The position numbers were made by a program, and so were the translations under genes. The notes beneath the pieces are model-generated. The model was not told where the DNA came from. It did no database searches and saw only the letters and a program-made list of their open reading frames with translations. A stretch of 64,000 bases of DNA from Agelas oroides (Eukaryota > Porifera > Demospongiae > Agelasida > Agelasidae): positions 5,441,193 to 5,505,192 of the forward strand of contig OX422197.1 of the NCBI GenBank assembly GCA_949130485.1. The letters run 5' to 3'. Positions 36,137-49,657 of the stretch are shown here, piece after piece (the stretch's first letter is position 1; every line of letters begins with the position of its first letter).

Positions 36137-39000
36137 ACTGGGTGTCATGGTGTCTCCTTGAATCTCATGGTGTCTCCTTGAGTCTCAAGGTGTCTCCTTT
36201 AGTCTCATTATCTGTCCTTTAGTCACATTATGTCTCCTTGAGTCTCAAAATGTCTCCTTTAGTCTCATGGTGTCTCCTTGAGTCTCATGGTGTCTCCTTT
36301 AGTCTCATTATGTCTCCTGGAGTCTCATTATGTCTTTTTGAGTCTCATGGTGTCTGCTTGAGTCTCATGGTGTCTGCTTTAGTCTCACTATGTCTCCTTG
36401 TGTCTCATTATGTCTCCTTGAGTCTCATGGTGTCTCCTTGAGTATCATGGTGTCTCCTTTAGTCTCGTTATGTCTCCTTCAGTCTGATTATGTCTCCTTG
36501 AGCCTCATTATGTCTCCTTGAGCCTCATGGTATCACCTTTAGACTCATTATGTCTCCTTGAGTCTCATTATGTCTCCTTGAGTCTCATGGTGTCTCCTTT
36601 GGTCTCATAATGTCTCCTTGAGTCTCATTATGTCTCCTGCAGTCTCATGGTGTCTCTTTGAATCTCATGGTGTCTAGTTGAGTCTCATGGTGTCTCCTTT
36701 AGTCTCATTACCTCTCTTTTAGTCTGATTATGTCTCCTTGAGCCTCAATATGTCTCCTTGAGTCTCATGGTGTCTCCTTGAGTCTCATGGTGTCTCCTTT
36801 AGTCTCATTTTGTCTCCTGGAGTCTCATTATGTCTCCTTGAGTCTCATGGTGTCTCCTTGAGTCTCATGGTGTCTCCTTGAGTCTCATGGTATATCCTTG
36901 AGTCTCATGGTATATCCTTGAGTCTCCTGGTGTCTCCTTGAGTCTCATGGTGTCTCTTTTAGTCTCATTATGTCTACTTCAGTCTCATTATGTCTCCTTA
37001 AGTCTCATTATGTCAACTTGAGTCACACGGTGTCTCCTTGACCCTCATGGTGTCTCCTTTGGTCTCATTATGTCTCCTTGAGTCTCATTATGTCTCCTTG
37101 AGTCTCATTATGTCTCCTTGAGTCTCATTATGTCTCCTTCAGCCTCATGGTGTCTCCTTGAGTCTCATGGTGTCTCCTTTAGTCTCATTATCTCTCGTTG
37201 AATCTCATGGTGTCTCCTTTAATCTCATTATGTCTCCTTGAGTCTCATGGTGTCTCCTTGAGACTCATGGTGTCTCCTTTAGTCTCACGTTGTGTGCTTT
37301 AGTCTCATTATGACTCCATGAGTCTCATTGTGTCTCCTTTAGTCTCATTATGTCTCCTTGACTCTCAATATGTCTCCTTGAGTCTCATTATGTCTCCTTG
37401 AGTCTCATGGTGTCTCCTTGAATCTCATGGTGTCTCCTTTAATTTGGTCTCATTATGTCTCCTTGAGTCTCGTTATGTCTCCTTGAGTCTCATTATGTTT
37501 CCTTTAGTCTCATGGTGTCTCCTTGAGTCTCATCGTGTCTCCTTTAGTCTCATTATGTCTCCTTGAGTCTCATGGTGTCTCCTTTAGTCTCATTATGTTT
37601 CCTTGTGTCTCATGGTGTCTCTTTGAGTCTCATGGTGTGTCCTTTGGTGTCACGTTGTCTGCTTTAATCTCATTATATCTCCTAGAGTCTCATTGCGTCT
37701 GCTTTAGTCTCACTATGTCTCCTTGAGTCTCATGGTGTGTCCTTGAGTTTCATGGTGTCTCCTTGAGTCTAATTATGTCTACTTGAGTCTCATTGTGTGT
37801 CCTTTAGTCTCATTGTGTTTCCTTGAGTCTCATAGTGTCTCCTTGAGTCTCATTGGGTCTCCTTTAGTCTCATTATATCTCCTAGAGTCTCAATATGCCT
37901 ACTTGAGTCTCATGGTGTCTCCTTGAGTCTCATGGTGTCTCCTTTAGTCTCATTATGTCTCCTTGAGTCTCATTATGTCTCCTTGAGTGTCATGGTGTCT
38001 GCTTGAGTCTCATGGTGTCTCCTTGAGTCTCATGGTGTCTCCTTGAGTCTCATGGTGTCTCCTTGAATCTCATGGTGTCTTGTTTAGTTTCATTATGTCT
38101 CCTTGAGTCTCATTATGCCTCCTTGAGTCTCATTATGTCTCCTTGAGTCTCATGGTGTCTCCTAGGGTCTCATGGTGTCTCCTATGGTCTCATAATGTCT
38201 CCTCGAGTCTCATTATGTCTCCTTGAGTCTCATTTTGTCTCCTTCAGCCTCATGGTGTCTCCTTGAGTCTTATGGTGTCTCCTTTATTCTCATTATGTCT
38301 CCTTGAGTCTCATGGTGTGTCCCTTAGTCTCATTATATCTCCTTGAGTCTCATGGTGTCTCCTTGAGTCTCATGGTGTGTGCTTTAGTCTCATTATGTCT
38401 CCTTGAGTCTCATTGTGTCTCCTTTAGGCTCATTATGTCTCCTTGATTCTCAATATGTCTCCTTGAGTCTCATTATGTCTCCTTGAGTCTCATGGTGTCT
38501 GCTTTAGTCTCATGGTGTCTCCTTTAGTCTCATTATGTCTCCTTGTGTCTCATTATGTCTCCTTGAGTCTCATGGTGTCTCCTTTAGGCTCATTATGTCT
38601 CCTTGATTCTCAATATGTCTCCTTGAGTCTCATTATGTCTCCTTGAGTCTCATGGTGTCTGCTTTAGTCTCATGGTGTCTCCTTTAGTCTCATTATGTCT
38701 CCTTGTGTCTCTTTATGTCTCCTTGAGTCTCATGGTGTCACCTTGAGTGTCATGGTGTCTCCTTTAGTCTCGTTATGTCTCCTTCAGTCTGATTATGTCT
38801 CCTTGAGCCTCATTATGTCTCCTTGAGCCTCATGGTATCTCCTTTAGACTCATTATGTCTCCTTGAGTCTCATTATGTCTCCTTGAGTCTCATGGTGTCT
38901 CCTTGAATCTGATGGTGTCTCCTTGAGTCTCATGGTGTCTCACTTAGTCTCATTATGTCTCCTTTAGTCTCATTAAGTCTCCTGGAGTCTCGTTATGTCT
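36137..39000. repeat. Higher-order repeat, unit 4 (2,864 bp, doubly deleted)
   Basis: Carries the same 2.2-kb deletion junction as unit 3 (about 37791) and a further deletion of several hundred bp near 36595. The second deletion removes the region around TGTCTACTTCAG and CTGCTGGAG seen in other units. Confidence 0.88.
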
Positions 39001-41239
39001 ACTGGGTGTCATGGTGTCTCCTTGAATCTCATGGTGTCTCCTTGAGTCTCAAGGTGTCTCCTTTAGTCTCATTATCTGTCCTTTAGTCACATTATGTCTC
39101 CTTGAGTCTCAAAATGTCTCCTTTAGTCTCATGGTGTCTCCTTGAGTCTCATGGTGTCTCCTTTAGTCTCATTATGTCTCCTGGAGTCTCATTATGTCTT
39201 TTTGAGTCTCATGGTGTCTGCTTGAGTCTCATGGTGTCTGCTTTAGTCTCACTATGTCTCCTTGTGTCTCATTATGTCTCCTTGAGTCTCATGGTGTCTC
39301 CTTGAGTATCATGGTGTCTCCTTTAGTCTCGTTATGTCTCCTTCAGTCTGATTATGTCTCCTTGAGCCTCATTATGTCTCCTTGAGCCTCATGGTATCAC
39401 CTTTAGACTCATTATGTCTCCTTGAGTCTCATTATGTCTCCTTGAGTCTCATGGTGTCTCCTTGAATCTGATGGTGTCTCCTTGAGTCTCATGGTGTCTC
39501 ACTTAGTCTCATTATATCTCCTTTAGTCTCATTATGTCTCCTTGAGTCTCAATATGTCTCCTTGAGTCTCATGGTGTCTCCTTGAGTCTCATGGTGTCTC
39601 CTTTAGTCTCATTATGTCTCCTGGAGTCTCATTATGTCTCCTTGAGTCTCATGGTGTCTGCTTGAGTCTCATGGTGTCTCCTTGAGTCTCATGGTGTATC
39701 CTTGAGTCTCATTGTGTCTCATTGAGTCTCATGGTGTCTCCTTGAGTCTCATCGTGTCTCTTTTAGTCTCATTATGTCTACTTCAGTCTCATTATGTCTC
39801 CTTGAGTCTCATTATGTCTCCTTGAGTCTCATCGTGTCTCCTTGAGTCTCATGGTATATCCTTGAGTCTCATGGTATATCCTTGAGTCTCCTGGTGTCTC
39901 CTTGAGTCCCATGGTGTCTCTTTTAGTCTCATCATGTCTACTTCAGTCTCATTATGTCTCCTTGAGTCTCATTATGTCAACTTGAGTCACACGGTGTCTC
40001 CTTGACCCTCATGGTGTCTCCTTTGGTCTCATTATGTCTCCTTGAGTCTCATTATGTCTCCTTGAGTCTCATTATGTCTCCTTCAGCCTCATGGTGTCTC
40101 CTTGAGTCTCATGGTGTCTCCTTTAGTCTCATTATGTCTCCTTGAGTCTCATTATGTCTCCTTGAGTGTCATGGTGTCTGCTTGAGTCTCATGGTGTCTC
40201 CTTGAGTCTCATGGTGTCTCCTTGAGTCTCATGGTGTCTCCTTGAATCTCATGGTGTCTTGTTTAGTTTCATTATGTCTCCTTGAGTCTCATTATGCCTC
40301 CTTGAGTCTCATTATGTCTCCTTGAGTCTCATGGTGTCTCCTAGGGTCTCATGGTGTCTCCTATGGTCTCATAATGTCTCCTCGAGTCTCATTATGTCTC
40401 CTTGAGTCTCATTTTGTCTCCTTCAGCCTCATGGTGTCTCCTTGAGTCTTATGGTGTCTCCTTTATTCTCATTATGTCTCCTTGAGTCTCATGGTGTGTC
40501 CCTTAGTCTCATTATATCTCCTTGAGTCTCATGGTGTCTCCTTGAGTCTCATGGTGTGTGCTTTAGTCTCATTATGTCTCCTTGAGTCTCATGGTGTCTC
40601 CTTGAGTCTCATGGTGTGTGCTTTAGTCTCATTATGTCTCCTTGAGTCTCATTGTGTCTCCTTTAGGCTCATTATGTCTCCTTGATTCTCAATATGTCTC
40701 CTTGAGTCTCATTATGTCTCCTTGAGTCTCATGGTGTCTGCTTTAGTCTCATGGTGTCTCCTTTAGTCTCATTATGTCTCCTTGTGTCTCATTATGTCTC
40801 CTTGAGTCTCATGGTGTCTCCTTTAGGCTCATTATGTCTCCTTGATTCTCAATATGTCTCCTTGAGTCTCATTATGTCTCCTTGAGTCTCATGGTGTCTG
40901 CTTTAGTCTCATGGTGTCTCCTTTAGTCTCATTATGTCTCCTTGTGTCTCTTTATGTCTCCTTGAGTCTCATGGTGTCACCTTGAGTGTCATGGTGTCTC
41001 CTTTAGTCTCGTTATGTCTCCTTCAGTCTGATTATGTCTCCTTGAGCCTCATTATGTCTCCTTGAGCCTCATGGTATCTCCTTTAGACTCATTATGTCTC
41101 CTTGAGTCTCATTATGTCTCCTTGAGTCTCATGGTGTCTCCTTGAATCTGATGGTGTCTCCTTGAGTCTCATGGTGTCTCACTTAGTCTCATTATGTCTC
41201 CTTTAGTCTCATTAAGTCTCCTGGAGTCTCGTTATGTCT
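39001..41239. repeat. Higher-order repeat, unit 5 (2,239 bp, deleted)
   Basis: Begins like the others, then joins near 39820 to the TATATCC-tagged stretch and near 40125 to the region just before CTTGTTTAG. The whole middle of the unit is missing. A 60-bp stretch containing GTGTGTGCTTTAG is doubled near 40556-40620, and the 160-bp duplication is present near 40830. Confidence 0.87.
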
Positions 41240-44200
41240 ACTGGGTGTCATGGTGTCTCCTTGAATCTCATGGTGTCTCCTTGAGTCTCAAGGTGTCTCC
41301 TTTAGTCTCATTATCTGTCCTTTAGTCACATTATGTCTCCTTGAGTCTCAAAATGTCTCCTTTAGTCTCATGGTGTCTCCTTGAGTCTCATGGTGTCTCC
41401 TTTAGTCTCATTATGTCTCTTGGAGTCTCATTATGTCTTTTTGAGTCTCATGGTGTCTGCTTGAGTCTCATGGTGTCTGCTTTAGTCTCACTATGTCTCC
41501 TTGTGTCTCATTATGTCTCCTTGAGTCTCATGGTGTCTCCTTGAGTATCATGGTGTCTCCTTTAGTCTCGTTATGTCTCCTTCAGTCTGATTATGTCTCC
41601 TTGAGCCTCATTATGTCTCCTTGAGCCTCATGGTATCACCTTTAGACTCATTATGTCTCCTTGAGTCTCATTATGTCTCCTTGAGTCTCATGGTGTCTCC
41701 TTGAATCTGATGGTGTCTCCTTGAGTCTCATGGTGTCTCACTTAGTCTCATTATATCTCCTTTAGTCTCATTATGTCTCCTTGAGTCTCAATATGTCTCC
41801 TTGAGTCTCATGGTGTCTCCTTGAGTCTCATGGTGTCTCCTTTAGTCTCATTATGTCTCCTGGAGTCTCATTATGTCTCCTTGAGTCTCATGGTGTCTGC
41901 TTGAGTCTCATGGTGTCTCCTTGAGTCTCATGGTGTATCCTTGAGTCTCATTGTGTCTCATTGAGTCTCATGGTGTCTCCTTGAGTCTCATCGTGTCTCT
42001 TTTAGTCTCATTATGTCTACTTCAGTCTCATTATGTCTCCTTGAGTCTCATTATGTCTGCTGGAGTCTCATGGTGTCTCCTTTGGTCTCATTATGTCTCC
42101 TTGAGTCTCATTATGTCTCCTTGAGTCGCATTATGTCTCCTTCAGTCTCATGGTGTCTGCTTGAGTCTCGTGGTGTCTCCTTTGGTCTCATAATGTCTCC
42201 TTGAGTCTCATTATGTCTCCTGCAGTCTCATGGTGTCTCTTTGAATCTCATGGTGTCTAGTTGAGTCTCATGGTGTCTCCTTTAGTCTCATTACCTCTCT
42301 TTTAGTCTGATTATGTCTCCTTGAGCCTCAATATGTCTCCTTGAGTCTCATGGTGTCTCCTTTAGTCTCATGGTGTCTCCTTTAGTCTCATTTTGTCTCC
42401 TGGAGTCTCATTATGTCTCCTTGAGTCTCATGGTGTCTCCTTGAGTCTCATCGTGTCTCCTTGAGTCTCATGGTATATCCTTGAGTCTCATGGTATTTCC
42501 TTGAGTCTCCTGGTGTCTCCTTGAGTCTCATGGTGTCTCTTTTAGTCTCATCATGTCTACTTCAGTCTCATTATGTCTCCTTGAGTCTCATTATGTCAAC
42601 TTGAGTCACACGGTGTCTCCTTGACCCTCATGGTGTCTCCTTTGGTCTCATTATGTCTCCTTGAGTCTCATTATGTCTCCTTGAGTCTCACGTTGTGTGC
42701 TTTAGTCTCATTATGACTCCATGAGTCTCATTGTGTCTCCTTTAGTCTCATTATGTCTCCTTGACTCTCAATATGTCTCCTTGAGTCTCATTATGTCTCC
42801 TTGAGTCTCATGGTGTCTCCTTTAATTTGGTCTCATTATGTCTCCTTGAGTCTCGTTATGTCTCCTTGAGTCTCATTATGTTTCCTTTAGTCTCATGGTG
42901 TCTCCTTGAGTCTCATGGTGTCTCCTTTAGTCTCATTATGTCTCCTTCAGTCTCATGGTGTCTCCTTTAGTCTCATTATGTTTCCTTGTGTCTCATGGTG
43001 TCTCTTTGAGTCTCATGGTGTGTCCTTTGGTGTCACGTTGTGTGCTTTAATCTCATATCTCCTAGAGTCTCATTGCGTCTGCTTTAGTCTCACTATGTCT
43101 CCTTGAGTCTCATGGTGTGTCCTTGAGTTTCATGGTGTCTCCTTGAGTCTAATTATGTCTACTTGAGTCTCATTGTGTCTCCTTGTGTCTCATTCTGTCT
43201 CCTTGAGTCTCATTATGTCTCCTTGAGTCTCATGGTGTCTCCTTGAGTCTCATGGTGTCTTCTTTAGTCTCATTATGTCTCCTTCAGTCTCATGGTGTCT
43301 CCTTGAATCTCATGGTGTCTCTTTGTGTCTTGTGGTGTCTCCTTTAGTCTCACGGTGTGTGCTTTAGTCTCATTATGTCTCCTTGAGTCGAATTGTGTCT
43401 CCTGTAGGCTGATTATTATCTCCTTGAGTCTCAATATGTCTCCTTGAGTCTTATTATGTCTCCTTGAGTCTCATCGTGTCTCCTTTAGTCTCATTGTGTC
43501 TCCTTTAGTCTCATTATGTCTCCTTGAGTCTCAATATGTCTCCTTGAGTCTCATTATGTCTCCTTGAGTCTCATTATGTCTCCTTGAGTCCAATTATGTT
43601 TCCTTCAGTCTCATGGTGTCTCGTTGAGGCTCAAGGTGTCTCCTTTAGTCTCATTATGTCTCCTTTAGTCTCATTATGTCTCCTTGAGTCTCAATATGTC
43701 TCGTTGAGTCTCGTGGTGTCTCCTTGAATCTCATGGTGTCTCCTTGAGTCTCATGGTGTCTCCTTTAGTCTCATTATGTCTCCTGGAGTTTCATTATGTC
43801 TCCTGGAGTTTCATTATGTCTCCTTGAGTCTCATGGTGTCTGCTTGAGTCTCGTGGTGACTCCTTGAGTCTCATGGTGTCTCCTTGAGTCTCATGGTATC
43901 TCTTTTAGCCTCATTATGTCTACTTGAGTCTCATTATGTCTCCTTGAGTCCCATTATGTCTCCTTGAGACTCACGATGTCTCCTTGACTCTTATGGTGTC
44001 TCCTTTGGTCTCATTATGTCTCCTTGAATCTCATTATGTCTCCTTCAGCCTCATGGTGTCTCCTAGAGTCTCATGGTGTCTCCTTTAGTCTCATTATCGC
44101 TCCTTGAGTCTCATGGTGTCTCCTTTAGTCTCATTATGTCTCCTTGAGTCTCATGGTGTCTCCTTGAGACTCATGGTGTCTCCTTTAGTCTCACGGTGTG

Positions 44201-46342
44201 TGCTTTTAGTCTGATTATGTCTCCATGAGTCTCATTGTGTCTCCTTTAGTCTCATTATGTCTCCTTGACTCTCAATATGTCTCCTTGAGTCTCATTATGT
44301 CTCCTTGAGTCTCATGGTGTCTCCTTGAGTCTCATGGTGTCTCCTTTGGTCTCATTATGTCGCCTTGAGTCTCGTTATGTCTCCTTGGGTCTCATTATGT
44401 CTCCTTCAGTCTCATGGTGTCTGCTTTGTTCTCATTATGTCTCCTTGAGTCTCATTACGTCTCCTTGAGTTTCATTATGTCTCCTTCAGTCTCATGGTGT
44501 CTCCTTGAGTCTCATGGTGTCTCCTTGAGTCTCATTATGTCTCCTTGAGTCTCATGGTGTCTCCTTTAGTCTCATTATGTTTCCTTGAGTCTCATGGTGT
44601 CTCCTTGAGTCTCATTGTGTCTTCTTTAGTATCACTGTGTCTGCTTTAGTCTCAATAGGTCTCCCTGAGTCTCATTATGTCTCCCTGAGTCTCATGGTGT
44701 CTCCTTGAGTCCCATGGAGTCTCCTTTAGTGTCATTATGTCCCCTTGAATCTCATGGTGTCTCCTTTAGACTCATTATGTCTCCTTGAGTCACATGGTGT
44801 CTCCTTGAATCCCATGGTGTCTCCTTGAGTCTCATGTTGTCTCCTTTAGTCTCATTATGTCTCCTTGAGTCTCATTATGTCTCCTTGAGTCTCATGGTGT
44901 CTCCTTGAGTCTCATTATGTCTCCTTGAGTCTCAATATGTCTCCTTCAGCCTCATGGTGTCTCCTTGAGTCTCATGGTGTCTCCTTGATTCTCATTATGT
45001 CTCCTTGAGTCTCATGGTGTTTCCTTTAGACTCATTATATCTCCTTGAGTCTCATGGTGTGTGCTTTCGTCTCATTATATCTCCTTGAGTCTCATTGTGT
45101 CTCCTTTAGACTCATTATGTCTCCTTGAGTCTCATTATGTCTCCTTGAGTCTCATGGTGTCTGCTTTGGTCACATTATGTCTCCTTGAGTCTCATTATGT
45201 CTCCTTGAGTCTCATTATGTCTCCTTCAGTCTCCTCGTGTCTCCTTGAGTCTCATGGTGTCTCTTTTAGTGTCATTATATCTCCTTGAGTCTCATGGTGT
45301 GTCCTTTAGTCTCATTATGTTTCCTTGAGTCTCATAGTGTCTCCTTGAGTCTCATTGGGTCTCCTTTAGTCTCATTATATCTCCTAGAGTCTCAATATGC
45401 CTACTTGAGTCTCATGGTGTCTCCTTGAGTCTCATGGTGTCTCCTTTAGTCTCATTATGTCTCCTTGAGTCTCATTATGTCTCCTTGAGTGTCATGGTGT
45501 CTGCTTGAGTCTCATGGTGTCTCCTTGAGTCTCATGGTGTCTCCTTGAGTCTCATGGTGTCTCCTTGAATCTCATGGTGTCTTGTTTAGTTTCATTATGT
45601 CTCCTTGAGTCTCATTATGCCTCCTTGAGTCTCATTATGTCTCCTTGAGTCTCATGGTGTCTCCTAGGGTCTCATGGTGTCTCCTATGGTCTCATAATGT
45701 CTCCTCGAGTCTCATTATGTCTCCTTGAGTCTCATTTTGTCTCCTTCAGCCTCATGGTGTCTCCTTGAGTCTTATGGTGTCTCCTTTATTCTCATTATGT
45801 CTCCTTGAGTCTCATGGTGTGTCCCTTAGTCTCATTATATCTCCTTGAGTCTCATGGTGTCTCCTTGAGTCTCATGGTGTGTGCTTTAGTCTCATTATGT
45901 CTCCTTGAGTCTCATTGTGTCTCCTTTAGGCTCATTATGTCTCCTTGATTCTCAATATGTCTCCTTGAGTCTCATTATGTCTCCTTGAGTCTCATGGTGT
46001 CTGCTTTAGTCTCATGGTGTCTCCTTTAGTCTCATTATGTCTCCTTGTGTCTCATTATGTCTCCTTGAGTCTCATGGTGTCTCCTTGAGTGTCATGGTGT
46101 CTCCTTTAGTCTCGTTATGTCTCCTTCAGTCTGATTATGTCTCCTTGAGCCTCATTATGTCTCCTTGAGCCTCATGGTATCTCCTTTAGACTCATTATGT
46201 CTCCTTGAGTCTCATTATGTCTCCTTGAGTCTCATGGTGTCTCCTTGAATCTGATGGTGTCTCCTTGAGTCTCATGGTGTCTCACTTAGTCTCATTATGT
46301 CTCCTTTAGTCTCATTAAGTCTCCTGGAGTCTCGTTATGTCT
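41240..46342. repeat. Higher-order repeat, unit 6 (5,103 bp)
   Basis: Nearly full tag order. A deletion near 42680 joins CTCCTTGAGTCTCAC to GTTGTGTGC, and a shortened unit CTCATATCTCCTAG occurs near 43053. The GTGCTTTCG region and downstream tags are complete. A single copy of the 160-bp stretch is present. Confidence 0.88.
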
Positions 46343-49300
46343 ACTGGGTGTCATGGTGTCTCCTTGAATCTCATGGTGTCTCCTTGAGTCTCAAGGTGTC
46401 TCCTTTAGTCTCATTATCTGTCCTTTAGTCACATTATGTCTCCTTGAGTCTCAAAATGTCTCCTTTAGTCTCATGGTGTCTCCTTGAGTCTCATGGTGTC
46501 TCCTTTAGTCTCATTATGTCTCCTGGAGTCTCATTATGTCTCCTTGAGTCTCATGGTGTCTGCTTGAGTCTCATGGTGTCTGCTTTAGTCTCACTATGTC
46601 TCCTTGTGTCTCATTATGTCTCCTTGAGTCTCATGGTGTCTCCTTGAGTATCATGGTGTCTCCTTTAGTCTCGTTATGTCTCCTTCAGTCTGATTATGTC
46701 TCCTTGAGCCTCATTATGTCTCCTTGAGCCTCATGGTATCACCTTTAGACTCATTATGTCTCCTTGAGTCTCATTATGTCTCCTTGAGTCTCATGGTGTC
46801 TCCTTGAATCTGATGGTGTCTCCTTGAGTCTCTTGGTGTCTCACTTAGTCTCATTATATCTCCTTTAGTCTCATTATGTCTCCTTGAGTCTCAATATGTC
46901 TCCTTGAGTCTCATGGTGTCTCCTTGAGTCTCATGGTGTCTCCTTTAGTCTCATTATGTCTCCTGGAGTCTCATTATGTCTCCTTGAGTCTCATGGTGTC
47001 TGCTTGAGTCTCATGGTGTCTCCTTGAGTCTCATGGTGTATCCTTGAGTCTCATTGTGTCTCATTGAGTCTCATGGTGTCTCCTTGAGTCTCATCGTGTC
47101 TCTTTTAGTCTCATTATGTCTACTTCAGTCTCATTATGTCTCCTTGAGTCTCATTATGTCTGCTGGAGTCTCATGGTGTCTCCTTTGGTCTCATTATGTC
47201 TCCTTGAGTCTCATTCTGTCTCCTTGAGTCGCATTATGTCTCCTTCAGTCTCATGGTGTCTGCTTGAGTCTCGTGGTGTCTCCTTTGGTCTCATAATGTC
47301 TCCTTGAGTGTCATTATGTCTCCTGCAGTCTCATGGTGTCTCTTTGAATCTCATGGTGTCTAGTTGAGTCTCATGGTGTCTCCTTTAGTCTCATTACCTC
47401 TCTTTTAGTCTGATTATGTCTCCTTGAGCCTCAATATGTCTCCTTGAGTCTCATGGTGTCTCCTTGAGTCTCATGGTGTCTCCTTTAGTCTCATTTTGTC
47501 TCCTGGAGTCTCATTATGTCTCCTTGAGTCTCATGGTGTCTCCTTGAGTCTCATGGTGTCTCCTTGAGTCTCATGGTATATCCTTGAGTCTCATGGTATA
47601 TCCTTGAGTCTCCTTGAGTCTCATGGTGTCTCTTTTAGTCTCATTATGTCTACTTCAGTCTCATTATGTCTCCTTGAGTCTCATTATGTCAACTTGAGTC
47701 ACACGGTGTCTCCTTGACCCTCATGGTGTCTCCTTTGGTCTCATTATGTCTCCTTGAGTCTCATTATGTCTCCTTGAGTCTCATTATGTCTCCTTGTGTC
47801 TCATTATGTCTCCTTCAGCCTCATGGTGTCTCCTTTAGTCTCATTATCTCTCGTTGAATCTCATGGTGTCTCCTTTAATCTCATTATGTCTCCTTGAGTC
47901 TCATGGTGTCTCCTTGAGACTCATGGTGTCTCCTTTAGTCTCACGTTGTGTGCTTTAGTCTCATTATGACTCCATGAGTCTCATTGTGTCTCCTTTAGTC
48001 TCATTATGTCTCCTTGACTCTCAATATGTCTCCTTGAGTCTCATTATGTCTCCTTGAGTCTCATGGTGTCTCCTTGAGTCTCATGGTGTCTCCTTTAATT
48101 TGGTCTCATTATGTCTCCTTGAGTCTCGTTATGTCTCCTTGAGTCTCATTATGTTTCCTTTAGTCTCATGGTGTCTCCTTGAGTCTCATCGTGTCTCCTT
48201 TAGTCTCATTATGTCTCCTTGAGTCTCATGGTGTCTCCTTTAGTCTCATTATGTTTCCTTGTGTCTCATGGTGTCTCTTTGAGTCTCATGGTGTGTCCTT
48301 TGGTGTCACGTTGTCTGCTTTAATCTCATTATATCTCCTAGAGTCTCATTGCATCTGCTTTAGTCTCACTATGTCTCCTTGAGTCTCATGGTGTGTCCTT
48401 GAGTTTCATGGTGTCTCCTTGAGTCTAATTATGTCTACTTGAGTCTCATTGTGTGTCCTTTAGTCTCATTGTGTTTCCTTGAGTCTCATAGTGTCTCCTT
48501 GAGTCTCATTGGGTCTCCTTTAGTCTCATTATATCTCCTAGAGTCTCAATATGCCTACTTGAGTCTCATGGTGTCTCCTTGAGTCTCATGGTGTCTCCTT
48601 TAGTCTCATTATTATCTCCTTGAGTCTCATTATGTCTCCTTGAGTGTCATGGTGTCTGCTTGAGTCTCATGGTGTCTCCTTGAGTCTCATGGTGTCTCCT
48701 TGAGTCTCATGGTGTCTCCTTGAATCTCATGGTGTCTTGTTTAGTTTCATTATGTCTCCTTGAGTCTCATTATGCCTCCTTGAGTCTCATTATGTCTCCT
48801 TGAGTCTCATGGTGTCTCCTAGGGTCTCATGGTGTCTCCTATGGTCTCATAATGTCTCCTCGAGTCTCATTATGTCTCCTTGAGTCTCATTTTGTCTCCT
48901 TCAGCCTCATGGTGTCTCCTTGAGTCTTATGGTGTCTCCTTTATTCTCATTATGTCTCCTTGAGTCTCATGGTGTGTCCCTTAGTCTCATTATATCTCCT
49001 TGAGTCTCATGGTGTCTCCTTGAGTCTCATGGTGTGTGCTTTAGTCTCATTATGTCTCCTTGAGTCTCATTGTGTCTCCTTTAGGCTCATTATGTCTCCT
49101 TGATTCTCAATATGTCTCCTTGAGTCTCATTATGTCTCCTTGAGTCTCATGGTGTCTGCTTTAGTCTCATGGTGTCTCCTTTAGTCTCATTATGTCTCCT
49201 TGTGTCTCATTATGTCTCCTTGAGTCTCATGGTGTCTCCTTTAGGCTCATTATGTCTCCTTGATTCTCAATATGTCTCCTTGAGTCTCATTATGTCTCCT

Positions 49301-49657
49301 TGAGTCTCATGGTGTCTGCTTTAGTCTCATGGTGTCTCCTTTAGTCTCATTATGTCTCCTTGTGTCTCTTTATGTCTCCTTGAGTCTCATGGTGTCACCT
49401 TGAGTGTCATGGTGTCTCCTTTAGTCTCGTTATGTCTCCTTCAGTCTGATTATGTCTCCTTGAGCCTCATTATGTCTCCTTGAGCCTCATGGTATCTCCT
49501 TTAGACTCATTATGTCTCCTTGAGTCTCATTATGTCTCCTTGAGTCTCATGGTGTCTCCTTGAATCTGATGGTGTCTCCTTGAGTCTCATGGTGTCTCAC
49601 TTAGTCTCATTATGTCTCCTTTAGTCTCATTAAGTCTCCTGGAGTCTCGTTATGTCT
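46343..49657. repeat. Higher-order repeat, unit 7 (3,315 bp, deleted)
   Basis: Has the same 2.2-kb deletion junction as units 3 and 4 (about 48450). It has a 10-bp half-unit deletion near 47603 (CTTGAGTCTCCTTGAGTC) and an extra base at CATTATTATC near 48610. The 160-bp duplication is present near 49250. Confidence 0.88.
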
